Positions 1 through 6,523 of a stretch of 20,890 bases of DNA are shown here, one piece after another; within the stretch, counting starts at the first letter, position 1, and each line of letters starts with the position of its first letter. Source of the stretch: Methanomassiliicoccaceae archaeon (GTDB lineage: Archaea; Thermoplasmatota; Thermoplasmata; Methanomassiliicoccales; Methanomethylophilaceae); assembly GCA_009784745.1 (NCBI GenBank), contig WQXR01000007.1, positions 1-20,890 of the forward strand, in the 5' to 3' direction. The translations under genes and the position numbers were made by a program. Below the pieces are notes generated by a model. That model made no database searches. It was not told the DNA's origin and saw nothing but the letters and a program-made list of their open reading frames with translations.

Positions 1-121
1 GGGCTTTCACTTTATCTTCCGTATCTTCGTTCACAGATTCGACATATGCTTTCCACCATGACGAATGAAGGAAGAGAAAACCCGTTATCCCTGCGAGCAG
101 TAATATTATCAGCTGCTCCAA
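1..121 (-). CDS. N-terminus of a hypothetical membrane protein, cut by the window edge
   Basis: An open frame of 40 codons runs off the left edge without a stop. It begins with a hydrophobic stretch (about residues 4-17, LIILLLAGITGFLF), then a Trp pair and a charged segment (VNEDTEDKVKA), as expected for a protein anchored by an N-terminal membrane helix. There is no ATG in frame before an upstream stop, so TTG at 119-121 is the only plausible start I found, and it has no clear ribosome binding site. The function cannot be named. It follows two other small membrane-protein genes on the same strand. It could be spurious because it is short and truncated. Confidence 0.35.
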   Translation of the reverse strand, partial: MEQLIILLLAGITGFLFLHSSWWKAYVESVNEDTEDKVKA

Positions 122-150
122 TATTGTAAATTCTACTATAGTATTACCTT

Positions 151-168
151 CTGCGCTCAGATGCGCAG
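151..168. other. Perfect 6-bp stem-loop between two minus-strand genes
   Basis: CTGCGC and GCGCAG flank a 6-base loop (TCAGAT). It lies in the 203-base gap between the gene ending at 325 and the truncated gene starting at 121. No T-run follows on either strand, so it is not a clear terminator. The rest of 122-324 is A+T-rich and I see nothing else in it. Confidence 0.4.
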
Positions 169-324
169 ATATTGTACATACGCAACCAGATTATCTATAA
201 TCAGTTCGCCGCATCTCTTTCTATACAGATACAATTCATAACAAACGACATTCTTCCGTAAATGCTGCGAGAAAGTATCACAGGAATTGATCATGGTTCC
301 AGGTCTGTCGCGTTCTCGAATATT

Positions 325-936
325 TCAGTACCTTATCTCTTTGAAGTTCTTGCCCATTCTATCTTTCAGTAACTTTTTCAACAGGGCCGGATCCCCAACA
401 GAGATGTCCGATCTTTTGAAAACGATACCATGATCAAAATGTTCAAAGGCAGGATTAGTTACAACAAGAAAGAAATCTCCTACACATAGTATTTTTACGT
501 TTTGATAATCCCAATCTTCATTTCCGTAGTACCGGATATCATTTGCACTCTGATATCCGACGATCCCCGTGTAACGGTAATATACATCTCCGGATTCACC
601 GCCGGAAACATTAATATTCATTTTGTCGTCATAGAATGTAAGAGTTATTTCATTCGATTTGATATGCGGCTTGATCGTTCTCATCTTAGCAGAGGCTTTA
701 GGAAAAAGAACAAGGAATAATATGAACAGACCTAAGAGAGATCCGCCGACGGGAATAACAATGCCGAACAGGATGTTTCCCGCGATATTTCCGACGGACG
801 GATCACTCCAGTCCCGAGGAGTAGTGAGAAGATTCACAACTCCGGCAAATGCGATCAGTACCACAACGATCATGAACAATCTAATGAGCAGAGCTCGTGA
901 AAATCTGGTCGCATTGAATTCTATCAATCGGTGCAT
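325..936 (-). CDS. Small membrane protein with C-terminal YcxB/PH-like domain
   Basis: A 203-residue protein with two membrane helices, about residues 15-37 (LLIRLFMIVVVLIAFAGVV) and 53-78, followed by a soluble domain from about 95 to the end that starts with alternating polar and hydrophobic beta-strands (ITLTFYDDKMNINV). Two N-terminal helices plus a small beta-rich cytosolic domain is the layout of YcxB-like and bacterial-PH-like membrane proteins, whose role is mostly unknown. The family call rests on architecture, not on a diagnostic motif. It sits 37 bases behind another protein of the same layout, and the two are probably co-transcribed. I see no strong Shine-Dalgarno sequence before the ATG at 936. 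Confidence 0.6.
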   Translation of the reverse strand: MHRLIEFNATRFSRALLIRLFMIVVVLIAFAGVVNLLTTPRDWSDPSVGNIAGNILFGIVIPVGGSLLGLFILFLVLFPKASAKMRTIKPHIKSNEITLTFYDDKMNINVSGGESGDVYYRYTGIVGYQSANDIRYYGNEDWDYQNVKILCVGDFFLVVTNPAFEHFDHGIVFKRSDISVGDPALLKKLLKDRMGKNFKEIRY

Positions 937-973
937 GTTCGTCTCAGTTCTTACAACAAAGTCTTCTATTGTA

Positions 974-1462
974 TCATTCCTCTTCTTTCTTTTTCACCAT
1001 CTTGAGCGCCAATCTAACGGCGTTCTCGAATTCCGAAGGCTTCTTCGAACCGATGAATACGATCTCTCCCGTTCTCAGTTTAAAACGCAATCCTTTGAGT
1101 TCTCCGAATGCAGGGAGCACATAATTCACAGTTCCGGCCGGAATGGAGGATCCTCTGAACGATTTAGAGTCATCCGGCAGGATCGATTCTATGTTCTCAA
1201 TGGGCATATTCAATCTTCCTTTGATGGATATTGCATCATATGTTACTACAGTCCGTATCCTTGCTGCAAAGAAGACTGCGGCCAGATATATTGCTGTAAG
1301 TGCAATACAGGCGGCGATCATCATCATCATTTCAGTTTCTTCCCATTCGAACATCAGAAGCATCACGATGAATATAATAGGAGTTATTATCGCTCCGGGC
1401 AGCATTATTATGTTAGGCATAAGTGGCTGATTTTCTTTAAAGAGTACATCCATAACGGTCAC
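974..1462 (-). CDS. Small two-helix membrane protein with PH-like cytosolic domain
   Basis: This 162-residue protein has two hydrophobic helices, about residues 18-38 and 43-66, then a soluble domain in which the strand YDAISIKGRLNMPIENIESI resembles the first strands of bacterial PH (bPH) domains. It ends in a lysine- and glutamate-rich tail. The downstream gene (325-936) has the same plan, so the pair may be diverged duplicates or subunits of one complex; that is inference. The start is GTG at 1460-1462. A TATA-like box centred about 26 bases upstream fits a leaderless mRNA beginning there. An ATG three codons later (1451-1453) is the alternative. Function unknown. Confidence 0.6.
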   Translation of the reverse strand: MTVMDVLFKENQPLMPNIIMLPGAIITPIIFIVMLLMFEWEETEMMMMIAACIALTAIYLAAVFFAARIRTVVTYDAISIKGRLNMPIENIESILPDDSKSFRGSSIPAGTVNYVLPAFGELKGLRFKLRTGEIVFIGSKKPSEFENAVRLALKMVKKKEEE

Positions 1463-1484
1463 ACAAAAGGTAACGGTTGCATGC

Positions 1485-1491
1485 TATTTAA
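1485..1491 (-). promoter_or_regulatory. TATA-like box for the membrane-protein pair
   Basis: TTAAATA on the minus strand is centred 26 bases before the GTG at 1462, the usual archaeal spacing from TATA box to transcription start. It predicts a leaderless message. The remaining intergenic sequence up to 1620 shows nothing else recognisable. Confidence 0.5.
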
Positions 1492-1620
1492 CCTTTGAAT
1501 CGAGGTTTTTGTATTGCGTAAATTTGAAGTATAGTGTAGGAAAAGATATCCAGATTATTACTTGTCTGGCTTAACGCCGATTTACCTTATGAAATCCATA
1601 ATGCCATATGGGTAATAAAC

Positions 1621-2718
1621 TCACGGTCTCGGCATCGCTCTGTAAACAGCAACAATATCTTTCAAACCGAGATCCGTTTTGAATGATGTCGGTGAAATGT
1701 GAGTTCTTGTTGCGTTTCCGATGCTGTTCAAGGAATTGATAAGATCATCCATCGGCGGCGGTGACAGTTTCAGTGACGACGATAGTTCGCTGACATCATA
1801 AATGAACGGAACAGTATCCAATTCGTTGCGCCAGATCTTCAATGTCTTTTCACATCTTTTCTCTTCCGCCGTTGATGATGCATTCATTACATTCAAATGC
1901 GATGAATTATGAAGATTGCCGCCCCAGAACGGACCGTATCTGTGTTCCTTGTCGTATTCATATGAGTATGATCTCTCCAACGTTTCGCGGTCGTAGTTCA
2001 TGTATATCAGTTTTGATAATGTTTTATCGGCATTTTGCGTACCTTCCGTTATGCGAACGTATGTTCTGAAATAATGATCCGCATAGAAGGAAAGCATCGG
2101 ATCCATCCCTCTGTCAAACTTTGCCAATTCTTTGGCAATGGTGCACATCAATATCCGCAGACCCGTTTCATGACACATCGCTCCGCGTATCGGACGTGAC
2201 TGATACCTGCGTTCACATTTCAGTCTGTGTGCGCCTGCTAAAGGCGCAGTATCCGTTGCTGTTATCGCTAATATACCGTTCTTCTTGCAGCCGCGTATCG
2301 CCGCTTGTAAATAATGAACGGGAGAACCGAACGGATCTATATCGACGTGATCGAAACTCTCTTCCGAAAGAAGGATGTTCAGATCTTTGGTCGATCTTCT
2401 GCAATTCGTTAATTTATTGATATTAATGTTCGCATCAATGAATTCTCCCGATAAAGGATTGATATCGTTCGCGGTAACATCTTTTGCATTCGGAACTTCG
2501 TTCGCAATTCTTACTGCTCTTGAACCGGTAGCACACATTGCGTCAACTACGCTTACGTCCTTATCCAAAGCACGTAAGAATATAACGCTCACATCACGAT
2601 TAAAAGCCATCTGTTCGTTGAAGAAAACATTTCCCGTTCTTTTTCCCGGGCCTCCTTTGGAATGTTCCTCCGGAATTATCAACTTAGTATTTCCTTCAAC
2701 GATCTCCGTCACGGACAT
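1621..2718 (-). CDS. trm1: tRNA (guanine26-N2)-dimethyltransferase Trm1
   Basis: Trm1 dimethylates guanine 26 at the junction of the D and anticodon arms of tRNA, using S-adenosylmethionine. The 365-residue protein has the typical archaeal length. Recognisable parts are the N-terminal EGNTKLIIPE motif, the SAM-binding loop DAMCATGSRAVRIA (about residues 59-72), the catalytic-region motif DIDPFGSP (126-133), and the segment ATDTAPLAGAH with the following Arg-rich stretch and HETGLRIL, all characteristic of Trm1. The C-terminal domain (about 240-365) is the Trm1-specific tRNA-binding part. The start ATG at 2718 abuts the stop codon of the THEP1-like NTPase upstream with no spacer, so the two are surely co-transcribed and possibly translationally coupled. 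Confidence 0.95.
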   Translation of the reverse strand: MSVTEIVEGNTKLIIPEEHSKGGPGKRTGNVFFNEQMAFNRDVSVIFLRALDKDVSVVDAMCATGSRAVRIANEVPNAKDVTANDINPLSGEFIDANININKLTNCRRSTKDLNILLSEESFDHVDIDPFGSPVHYLQAAIRGCKKNGILAITATDTAPLAGAHRLKCERRYQSRPIRGAMCHETGLRILMCTIAKELAKFDRGMDPMLSFYADHYFRTYVRITEGTQNADKTLSKLIYMNYDRETLERSYSYEYDKEHRYGPFWGGNLHNSSHLNVMNASSTAEEKRCEKTLKIWRNELDTVPFIYDVSELSSSLKLSPPPMDDLINSLNSIGNATRTHISPTSFKTDLGLKDIVAVYRAMPRP

Positions 2719-3264
2719 TTACATATTTTCTCCGTTCATCAGGCGGATTATCTTATGAGGAAGAAGATTCCTGTTTGTCGGCGTTACTTCCAATATACGG
2801 ACATCATCCCTTCTTCTTATATCTTGCAGCAAAGGATTGCGTGATTTCTTGTGAAGCGTCAATATCATCGGTTTACCGACATCCAAAGCGAATTTAACGG
2901 CATCAATGAACGGTTGGCTCTCAACTTCTACTTTTCCGACCTCATCGATAACGATGACGTCACACAATTCGCACGCATTTCTTATTGCACCAACGGCGAT
3001 CGATTCGAATTTCGGAAGATCGACACCCATCTTTCCTTCCATGATTCGGGATTCAATATCAATGTGAGCAAATATTTGATTCTCTTTGGAAACAATATCA
3101 CATACCGCAAAACCAACTTTGCGCCGACCGTCCATTATAGGCTGGTTTATCATACCGCCTATTTTTAGTTCCTCCGTACTGAGCATCTCGATCACACGGA
3201 GAAGCGTTTTTGTCTTTCCTGCTCCGGGCAGACCTGTGATGCCTATCTTAATGTCGGTTATCAT
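2719..3264 (-). CDS. THEP1-type nucleoside-triphosphatase
   Basis: A 181-residue P-loop protein of the NTPase/THEP1 family (COG1618). Members hydrolyse nucleoside triphosphates in vitro and resemble small nucleotide kinases; their cellular role is unsettled. Visible motifs are Walker A GLPGAGKT (residues 11-18) and Walker B with the family-typical IVIDEVGKVE (104-113), followed by a strand and THKK-like segment (LTLHKKSRNP). An SD-like AGAGGA lies a few bases before the ATG at 3264, so this gene, unlike many here, is probably led. It is the first gene of a two-gene unit with trm1. The pairing hints at a nucleotide- or RNA-related role, but that is a guess. Confidence 0.88.
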   Translation of the reverse strand: MITDIKIGITGLPGAGKTKTLLRVIEMLSTEELKIGGMINQPIMDGRRKVGFAVCDIVSKENQIFAHIDIESRIMEGKMGVDLPKFESIAVGAIRNACELCDVIVIDEVGKVEVESQPFIDAVKFALDVGKPMILTLHKKSRNPLLQDIRRRDDVRILEVTPTNRNLLPHKIIRLMNGENM

Positions 3265-3270
3265 TTCGGG

Positions 3271-3315
3271 TCCTCTAAAGAACTGCCTGTTCCCGTATGG
3301 ATGTACATATATTAA
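3271..3315 (-). promoter_or_regulatory. Promoter and SD of the THEP1-trm1 unit
   Basis: On the minus strand a TATA-like TTAATATA lies at about 3308-3315, just past the mptD stop codon. Transcription from about 3285 would give a leader of about 20 bases carrying AGAGGA (3271-3276) six bases before the ATG at 3264. Confidence 0.45.
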
Positions 3316-3318
3316 TGG

Positions 3319-3705
3319 TCATCTCAAAGAAATTTCAGATACGTACATAAGAGGATAATTCAGTTCCTTGATGAATCTCATTTCTGCCGTTACGGTAACG
3401 TTCTTTATCTTTATCTTTACAACGGCATCTATCATACCGCCTTCTAAGGAAACGTAATCATATGTATCCGTCTTTTTTCTGTTATTATCGGAGATGTTTA
3501 TCTTTACCGCAACGGATTCAACGAACGGCTGTACCATGACGGAACGTTCTATTGCCTTCTCTAACTCCTGTGTGTTGTGAATGCTTACAGGAGTTCCTAC
3601 GAATTGGTGATATATCGTCCCCATTTTTATTCCGGCTTCGAATAATGCTCTTTCTCTTTCGCTGCATTTGAACATATCGGCCGCTTTCTCTTCTCTCTCG
3701 CTCAT
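3319..3705 (-). CDS. mptD: Archaeal dihydroneopterin aldolase MptD
   Basis: MptD (formerly DUF372) cleaves 7,8-dihydroneopterin to 6-hydroxymethyl-7,8-dihydropterin and glycolaldehyde, an early step toward methanopterin or folate-type cofactors. The diagnostic segment FEAGIKMGTIYHQFVGTP spans residues 22-39. Glu23, His33 and Gln59 have the spacing I recall for the catalytic residues of the Methanocaldococcus jannaschii enzyme, and a Tyr (117) sits in the C-terminal NYPLMYV motif. The open frame extends upstream to 3930, but the homologous part begins at the ATG at 3705, giving the usual 128 residues. A TATA-like box about 30 bases before that ATG supports it. The longer version would also overlap the divergent nadA gene. 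Confidence 0.9.
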   Translation of the reverse strand: MSEREEKAADMFKCSERERALFEAGIKMGTIYHQFVGTPVSIHNTQELEKAIERSVMVQPFVESVAVKINISDNNRKKTDTYDYVSLEGGMIDAVVKIKIKNVTVTAEMRFIKELNYPLMYVSEISLR

Positions 3706-3732
3706 CTGAGTGACGGTTATGCGGAAGGATTG

Positions 3733-3739
3733 TTTATAG
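3733..3739 (-). promoter_or_regulatory. TATA-like box for mptD
   Basis: CTATAAA on the minus strand lies about 30 bases before the ATG at 3705, giving an almost leaderless transcript. It supports the short mptD start over the longer open frame. Confidence 0.45.
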
Positions 3740-3795
3740 ATGTGCATTTTTGTCGACAGTTCATCAGATGTGTATAAGGAAACATTCTCGCAATC

Positions 3796-3805
3796 TTTTT
3801 TAATA
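3796..3805 (+). promoter_or_regulatory. TATA-like box for nadA
   Basis: TTTTTTAATA is centred 25-26 bases before the nadA ATG at 3826, predicting a leaderless mRNA. The mptD and nadA promoters share this 120-base divergent region. Confidence 0.5.
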
Positions 3806-3825
3806 CGTTCCCGATAGACCTTCCT

Positions 3826-4725
3826 ATGCTTTCTGTGACGGAAAGGATCGCTGTGCTCAAGAAGGAGAAGAAAGCGGTCATATTGGCGCACAATTACTGT
3901 TTGCCGGAAGTTCAGGATATCGCCGACCACGTAGGCGATTCATTGGGTCTTTCCGTCATTGCGTCAAGAACGGATGCCGATATCATAGTATTTTGCGGCG
4001 TAACATTCATGGCCGAAAGCGCAAAGTTACTGTCGCCTGATAGAACAGTTCTCATTCCGGAGATCAACGCAACATGTCCTATGGCATCAATGTGTTCCGC
4101 AGAACAGATAAAGGATGCGAAAGAATGTCACAAGGATGCATGCGTTGTCGGTTACATCAACACAACGGCATCCGCCAAAGCGGAGATGGATGTTTGTTGC
4201 ACCTCATCAAACGCGATCAAAGTAGTGTCGTCAGTGAAAAATGATGATATAATATTCGTTCCCGATGTCAATCTGGGAACGTATGTTTCTTCGAAAACGT
4301 CAAAGAATGTGATATTGTGGAACGGTTATTGTCCTGTGCACAGGTCGATAACCGTTCAGAATATCATCGATATGAAAGCAAAATATCCTTACGCGAAAGT
4401 CATCGCACATCCTGAATGCTGTACTGATGTTCTTAACATTGCGGATGAGATAGGATCGACGGAAAGAATGGCGGAGTTTGCAAAGAGTTCCGATTCAAAA
4501 GATATCATCGTTGCAACGGAAGTTGGTATGAAATATCGCCTTATGAAAGAAAATCCGTCGAAAAGATTCCATTTCATTGATCATGCGTTATGTTCGGTCA
4601 TGAAGATGACAACGTTATCGTCAGTGCTGAGAGCGCTGGAGAACGTGGAAAATAAAGTTATCATTGATAAGTTCACGGCCGAACGCGCAATGATCCCGCT
4701 GAAAAGAATGATAGAACTAAAATAA
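3826..4725 (+). CDS. nadA: Quinolinate synthase NadA
   Basis: NadA condenses iminoaspartate with dihydroxyacetone phosphate to quinolinate in de novo NAD synthesis, using a [4Fe-4S] cluster held by three cysteines. The 299-residue protein has the compact archaeal/Thermotoga length. The ligands can be assigned: Cys84 in ATCPMASM, Cys169 in WNGYCPVH and Cys256 in ALCSVMKMTT. The substrate-binding motifs AHNYCLPEVQDIAD (21-34), FCGVTFMAESAK (56-67) and HPECC (195-199) are intact. The usual partners nadB and nadC are not in the window. The protein is notably Cys-rich elsewhere (for example MDVCCTSS at 121-128), which may mark an anaerobe. Confidence 0.96.
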   Translation: MLSVTERIAVLKKEKKAVILAHNYCLPEVQDIADHVGDSLGLSVIASRTDADIIVFCGVTFMAESAKLLSPDRTVLIPEINATCPMASMCSAEQIKDAKECHKDACVVGYINTTASAKAEMDVCCTSSNAIKVVSSVKNDDIIFVPDVNLGTYVSSKTSKNVILWNGYCPVHRSITVQNIIDMKAKYPYAKVIAHPECCTDVLNIADEIGSTERMAEFAKSSDSKDIIVATEVGMKYRLMKENPSKRFHFIDHALCSVMKMTTLSSVLRALENVENKVIIDKFTAERAMIPLKRMIELK

Positions 4726-4904
4726 TCGTTATTCCGTATCAAAGATGAGCGGACCGGATGAAGATCAACTACGGCTGAATTATGATGACCCCTATGAGTG
4801 CTGACGGTTCCCTCATTGCGATCAAAGAGCACAGTTCAGGAATTTATCGTGTACCTTGCAAATCATGTTTAAACTGGACGTTAACACGATCATATTTTAC
4901 GACA
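4726..4904. other. Intergenic region with short open frames of doubtful reality
   Basis: The plus strand contains a 41-codon frame (4782-4907, with a CKSC motif and no Shine-Dalgarno sequence) and a 19-codon frame (4745-4804, beginning MSGPDEDQLRL). Neither resembles a known protein and the two are in different frames, so they could be leftovers of a decayed gene or chance. I see nothing else before the TATA box at 4905. Confidence 0.2.
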
Positions 4905-4916
4905 TAATTTTATATA
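4905..4916 (+). promoter_or_regulatory. Strong TATA box for a putative small RNA
   Basis: AATTTTATATAC is a near-consensus archaeal TATA box. Its centre (about 4911) is 26 bases before the first base of the closed hairpin structure at 4937. No plus-strand protein gene follows within reach. Confidence 0.5.
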
Positions 4917-4936
4917 CAGTAAGTTCATTCTTTCAC

Positions 4937-4984
4937 TGCGTACGACGGGGTAGCTCATAGCGTGCTATGGGTCCAATGTGCGCA
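4937..4984 (+). ncRNA. Putative compact 48-nt structured RNA, unassigned
   Basis: The segment is closed by a 7-bp helix, TGCGTAC with GTGCGCA (one G-U pair), and encloses GAC with GTC and an inner hairpin CATAG-CGTG-CTATG. A strong TATA box lies exactly one promoter distance upstream, and a T-rich tract follows (ATTTTACTTTCTTTCTT), as at archaeal transcript ends. The 7-bp closing stem and the text GGGGTAGCTCA recall a tRNA acceptor stem and D-arm, but there is no anticodon arm and no T-arm, so it is not a functional tRNA. It may instead be a terminator-like structure of the convergent DUF3800 gene, whose stop is at 4987. I favour a small RNA, but not firmly. Confidence 0.4.
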
Positions 4985-4986
4985 TT

Positions 4987-5760
4987 TTACTTTCTTTCTT
5001 CAACATTCCATCTGGGTTTTGTTACGTTTTTTCGCGGATTTGAACGTTTTATTCTCGTCTTAAGAAGATCAAATGGCCGTCTTTCCCCATGGTTATATCG
5101 CCTGTGCATTGATCCGATGACATAATCTGCAGTTTGTATCCCGAAACTTTGTCTAGAGTCCCTTATCTCCCCTGTAATTTTTTTCTGCCGTTTTTCCGAT
5201 ACTCTGTTCAGAATGAATGCTATTGTGCCCGACTTTGCTCTGTCTGTTTGATCAATCTCTAGGTTGATTTCTTTTGCACATTCTTCTTTCGCAATATTGT
5301 CGATCAGTATGAATAACCCATTTCTATGCACATTCCTAAAATCTTTTTCAATCCATCCCTCTGATTTTTTTATGGTTACAAGGTACAGTCGAGGATTGAG
5401 TTTTGATATCTCAGTCAAGACTTCATCTATTATGTCTTTATCTGTACGAAATTTTTTCTCTCTATCTCCCTTTCTACTTTCCATTATTTCGACAAATGCC
5501 GGTGAATTATACTCATCCACTACTGCTGCACCCAAAATGTAATATTTACCCTGAACGAGTCCACCTACGCTGGAATCTTCTATGAATCCTTCTACTTTAT
5601 CGGAGATCCCTTTACACATGTTTGGCTTCGATGTGATATCAAAAGAAGTGCTATCATCAGCATCCTCGTTCCGTTGTTTTGTATTTGGATCAGGCGCGCC
5701 ATTATTGTCTTCTTCTAAGCTTTGATTTAATTCTGGTTTTATTTTTTTCTCGGATGCCAT
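4987..5760 (-). CDS. DUF3800 family protein
   Basis: A 257-residue protein matching the DUF3800 pattern, an RNase H-like fold of unknown function that is common in phages, mobile elements and defence-rich regions. Residues 1-55 are a charged low-complexity tail. The domain starts at about 57 with GFIEDSS, a variant of the usual Y-x-D-E-S-G start, then KYYILGAAVVDE. It contains FILIDNIAKEECAKEI in the middle and ends with SRQSFGIQTADYVIGSMHRR, the C-terminal family motif with its acidic residue. It starts four bases after the stop of the Hjc-like gene, so both are in one transcript. By eye its codons look more A+T-rich than its neighbours', which would suit later acquisition. Confidence 0.7.
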   Translation of the reverse strand: MASEKKIKPELNQSLEEDNNGAPDPNTKQRNEDADDSTSFDITSKPNMCKGISDKVEGFIEDSSVGGLVQGKYYILGAAVVDEYNSPAFVEIMESRKGDREKKFRTDKDIIDEVLTEISKLNPRLYLVTIKKSEGWIEKDFRNVHRNGLFILIDNIAKEECAKEINLEIDQTDRAKSGTIAFILNRVSEKRQKKITGEIRDSRQSFGIQTADYVIGSMHRRYNHGERRPFDLLKTRIKRSNPRKNVTKPRWNVEERK

Positions 5761-5764
5761 TTAT

Positions 5765-6358
5765 TCACGCGTCTTCGATCATCGCGTCTGTTTCCGCGTT
5801 CGGTATTTCTGCCACTGTCTTTGGTGTTGTCGTTTCCGCCATCATTCCCATATATTCGATGAATTTGCTCAATTTCATACCGTTCTCCCATTTCATTATG
5901 TAATTTCCGTTGTTATTGATCTCTATCTGCGGTATCGTTCTTTGTATTATGCTCATTCTTCCCTTCAACGAAGAATTTGTCGGTAACGCGAATATTCTCC
6001 ACGGATCTCCTCTGAATCCTTTTAAACGGAACGCGTACACCGGAATTAATGACGCTTTTTGACATTCATTTATCATCTTCTCGGCCTGCTCCGCAAGTCT
6101 TGGGTTCTTACTGAATCTTATTACATTCTCGGAAGAACTTTTCACTTCTATCGGAAACGAGAAATCCCATCTTAACGCGACGAGATCAACACCTAACGAA
6201 CCTGCCGCCCTGATAACGACGAACGGATTTTCCGTTATAGAGGAATAAGCTTTCTTTTCATTCTCGTCGCATGTCTTTATCATTGTCCTGACTGTCTTCT
6301 CATCACCCGTGAGCAGATATTTCAACTCTCTTTCGTAACGGTCGCCGCCTGTTGCCAT
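5765..6358 (-). CDS. hjc: Hjc-type Holliday junction resolvase with extended C-terminus
   Basis: Archaeal Hjc cuts four-way DNA junctions during recombination and fork repair. The restriction-like catalytic set is visible: Glu9 in DRYEREL, Asp58 in RAAGSLGVDLVAL, and Glu71 and Lys73 in FPIEVKSS. At 197 residues it is longer than typical Hjc (about 130): there is an insertion of about 25 residues between the first and second motifs and a C-terminal tail of about 70 residues ending in an acidic segment. The open frame extends to 6466, but the ATG at 6358 is chosen because TTTAAA lies 26 bases upstream (leaderless) and family similarity starts there. It heads a two-gene unit with the DUF3800 gene. 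Confidence 0.85.
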   Translation of the reverse strand: MATGGDRYERELKYLLTGDEKTVRTMIKTCDENEKKAYSSITENPFVVIRAAGSLGVDLVALRWDFSFPIEVKSSSENVIRFSKNPRLAEQAEKMINECQKASLIPVYAFRLKGFRGDPWRIFALPTNSSLKGRMSIIQRTIPQIEINNNGNYIMKWENGMKLSKFIEYMGMMAETTTPKTVAEIPNAETDAMIEDA

Positions 6359-6380
6359 ACTATCAATATCGTGAAACATG

Positions 6381-6386
6381 TTTAAA
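6381..6386 (-). promoter_or_regulatory. TATA-like box for hjc
   Basis: TTTAAA, centred 26 bases before the ATG at 6358, predicts a leaderless hjc mRNA and decides that start over the upstream ones. Confidence 0.5.
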
Positions 6387-6403
6387 AGGGTGAACAGGAG
6401 GGG

Positions 6404-6485
6404 TGACCGAAAGTACCTGCCGAAATTATAAAGAACGGCAATGAGCCAGATAATGAAATTTAACAAAGACGATGACCGAAAGTAC
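6404..6485. repeat. Two copies of a 13-bp direct repeat upstream of hjc
   Basis: TGACCGAAAGTAC occurs identically at 6404-6416 and 6473-6485, 69 bases apart, between the aspS stop and the hjc promoter. The nearer copy ends about 17 bases upstream of the hjc TATA box. The position suits binding sites for a regulator of hjc and the DUF3800 gene. Confidence 0.6.
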
Positions 6486-6523
6486 TTTATGCAACCAACG
6501 GTGACAGATCATTCGCGGCAGTA

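Noticed and set aside
659..1498. Long plus-strand frames opposite the membrane-protein genes
   Set aside because: They are antisense shadows with low-quality, histidine- and cysteine-rich translations and no promoter; the minus-strand frames have coherent membrane-protein features.
3706..3930. N-terminal extension of MptD
   Set aside because: The open frame continues to 3930, but MptD homology starts at 3705, a TATA box sits just upstream of that start, and the extension would run through the nadA promoter and start.
4937..4984. A tRNA gene
   Set aside because: The 7-bp outer stem and GGGGTAGCTCA look tRNA-like, but there is no anticodon arm, no GGTTCGA-type T-loop, and only 48 bases in all.
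6359..6466. N-terminal membrane helix on the Hjc protein
   Set aside because: The longer frame begins with a hydrophobic stretch, but it lies upstream of the predicted transcription start and has no counterpart in Hjc.
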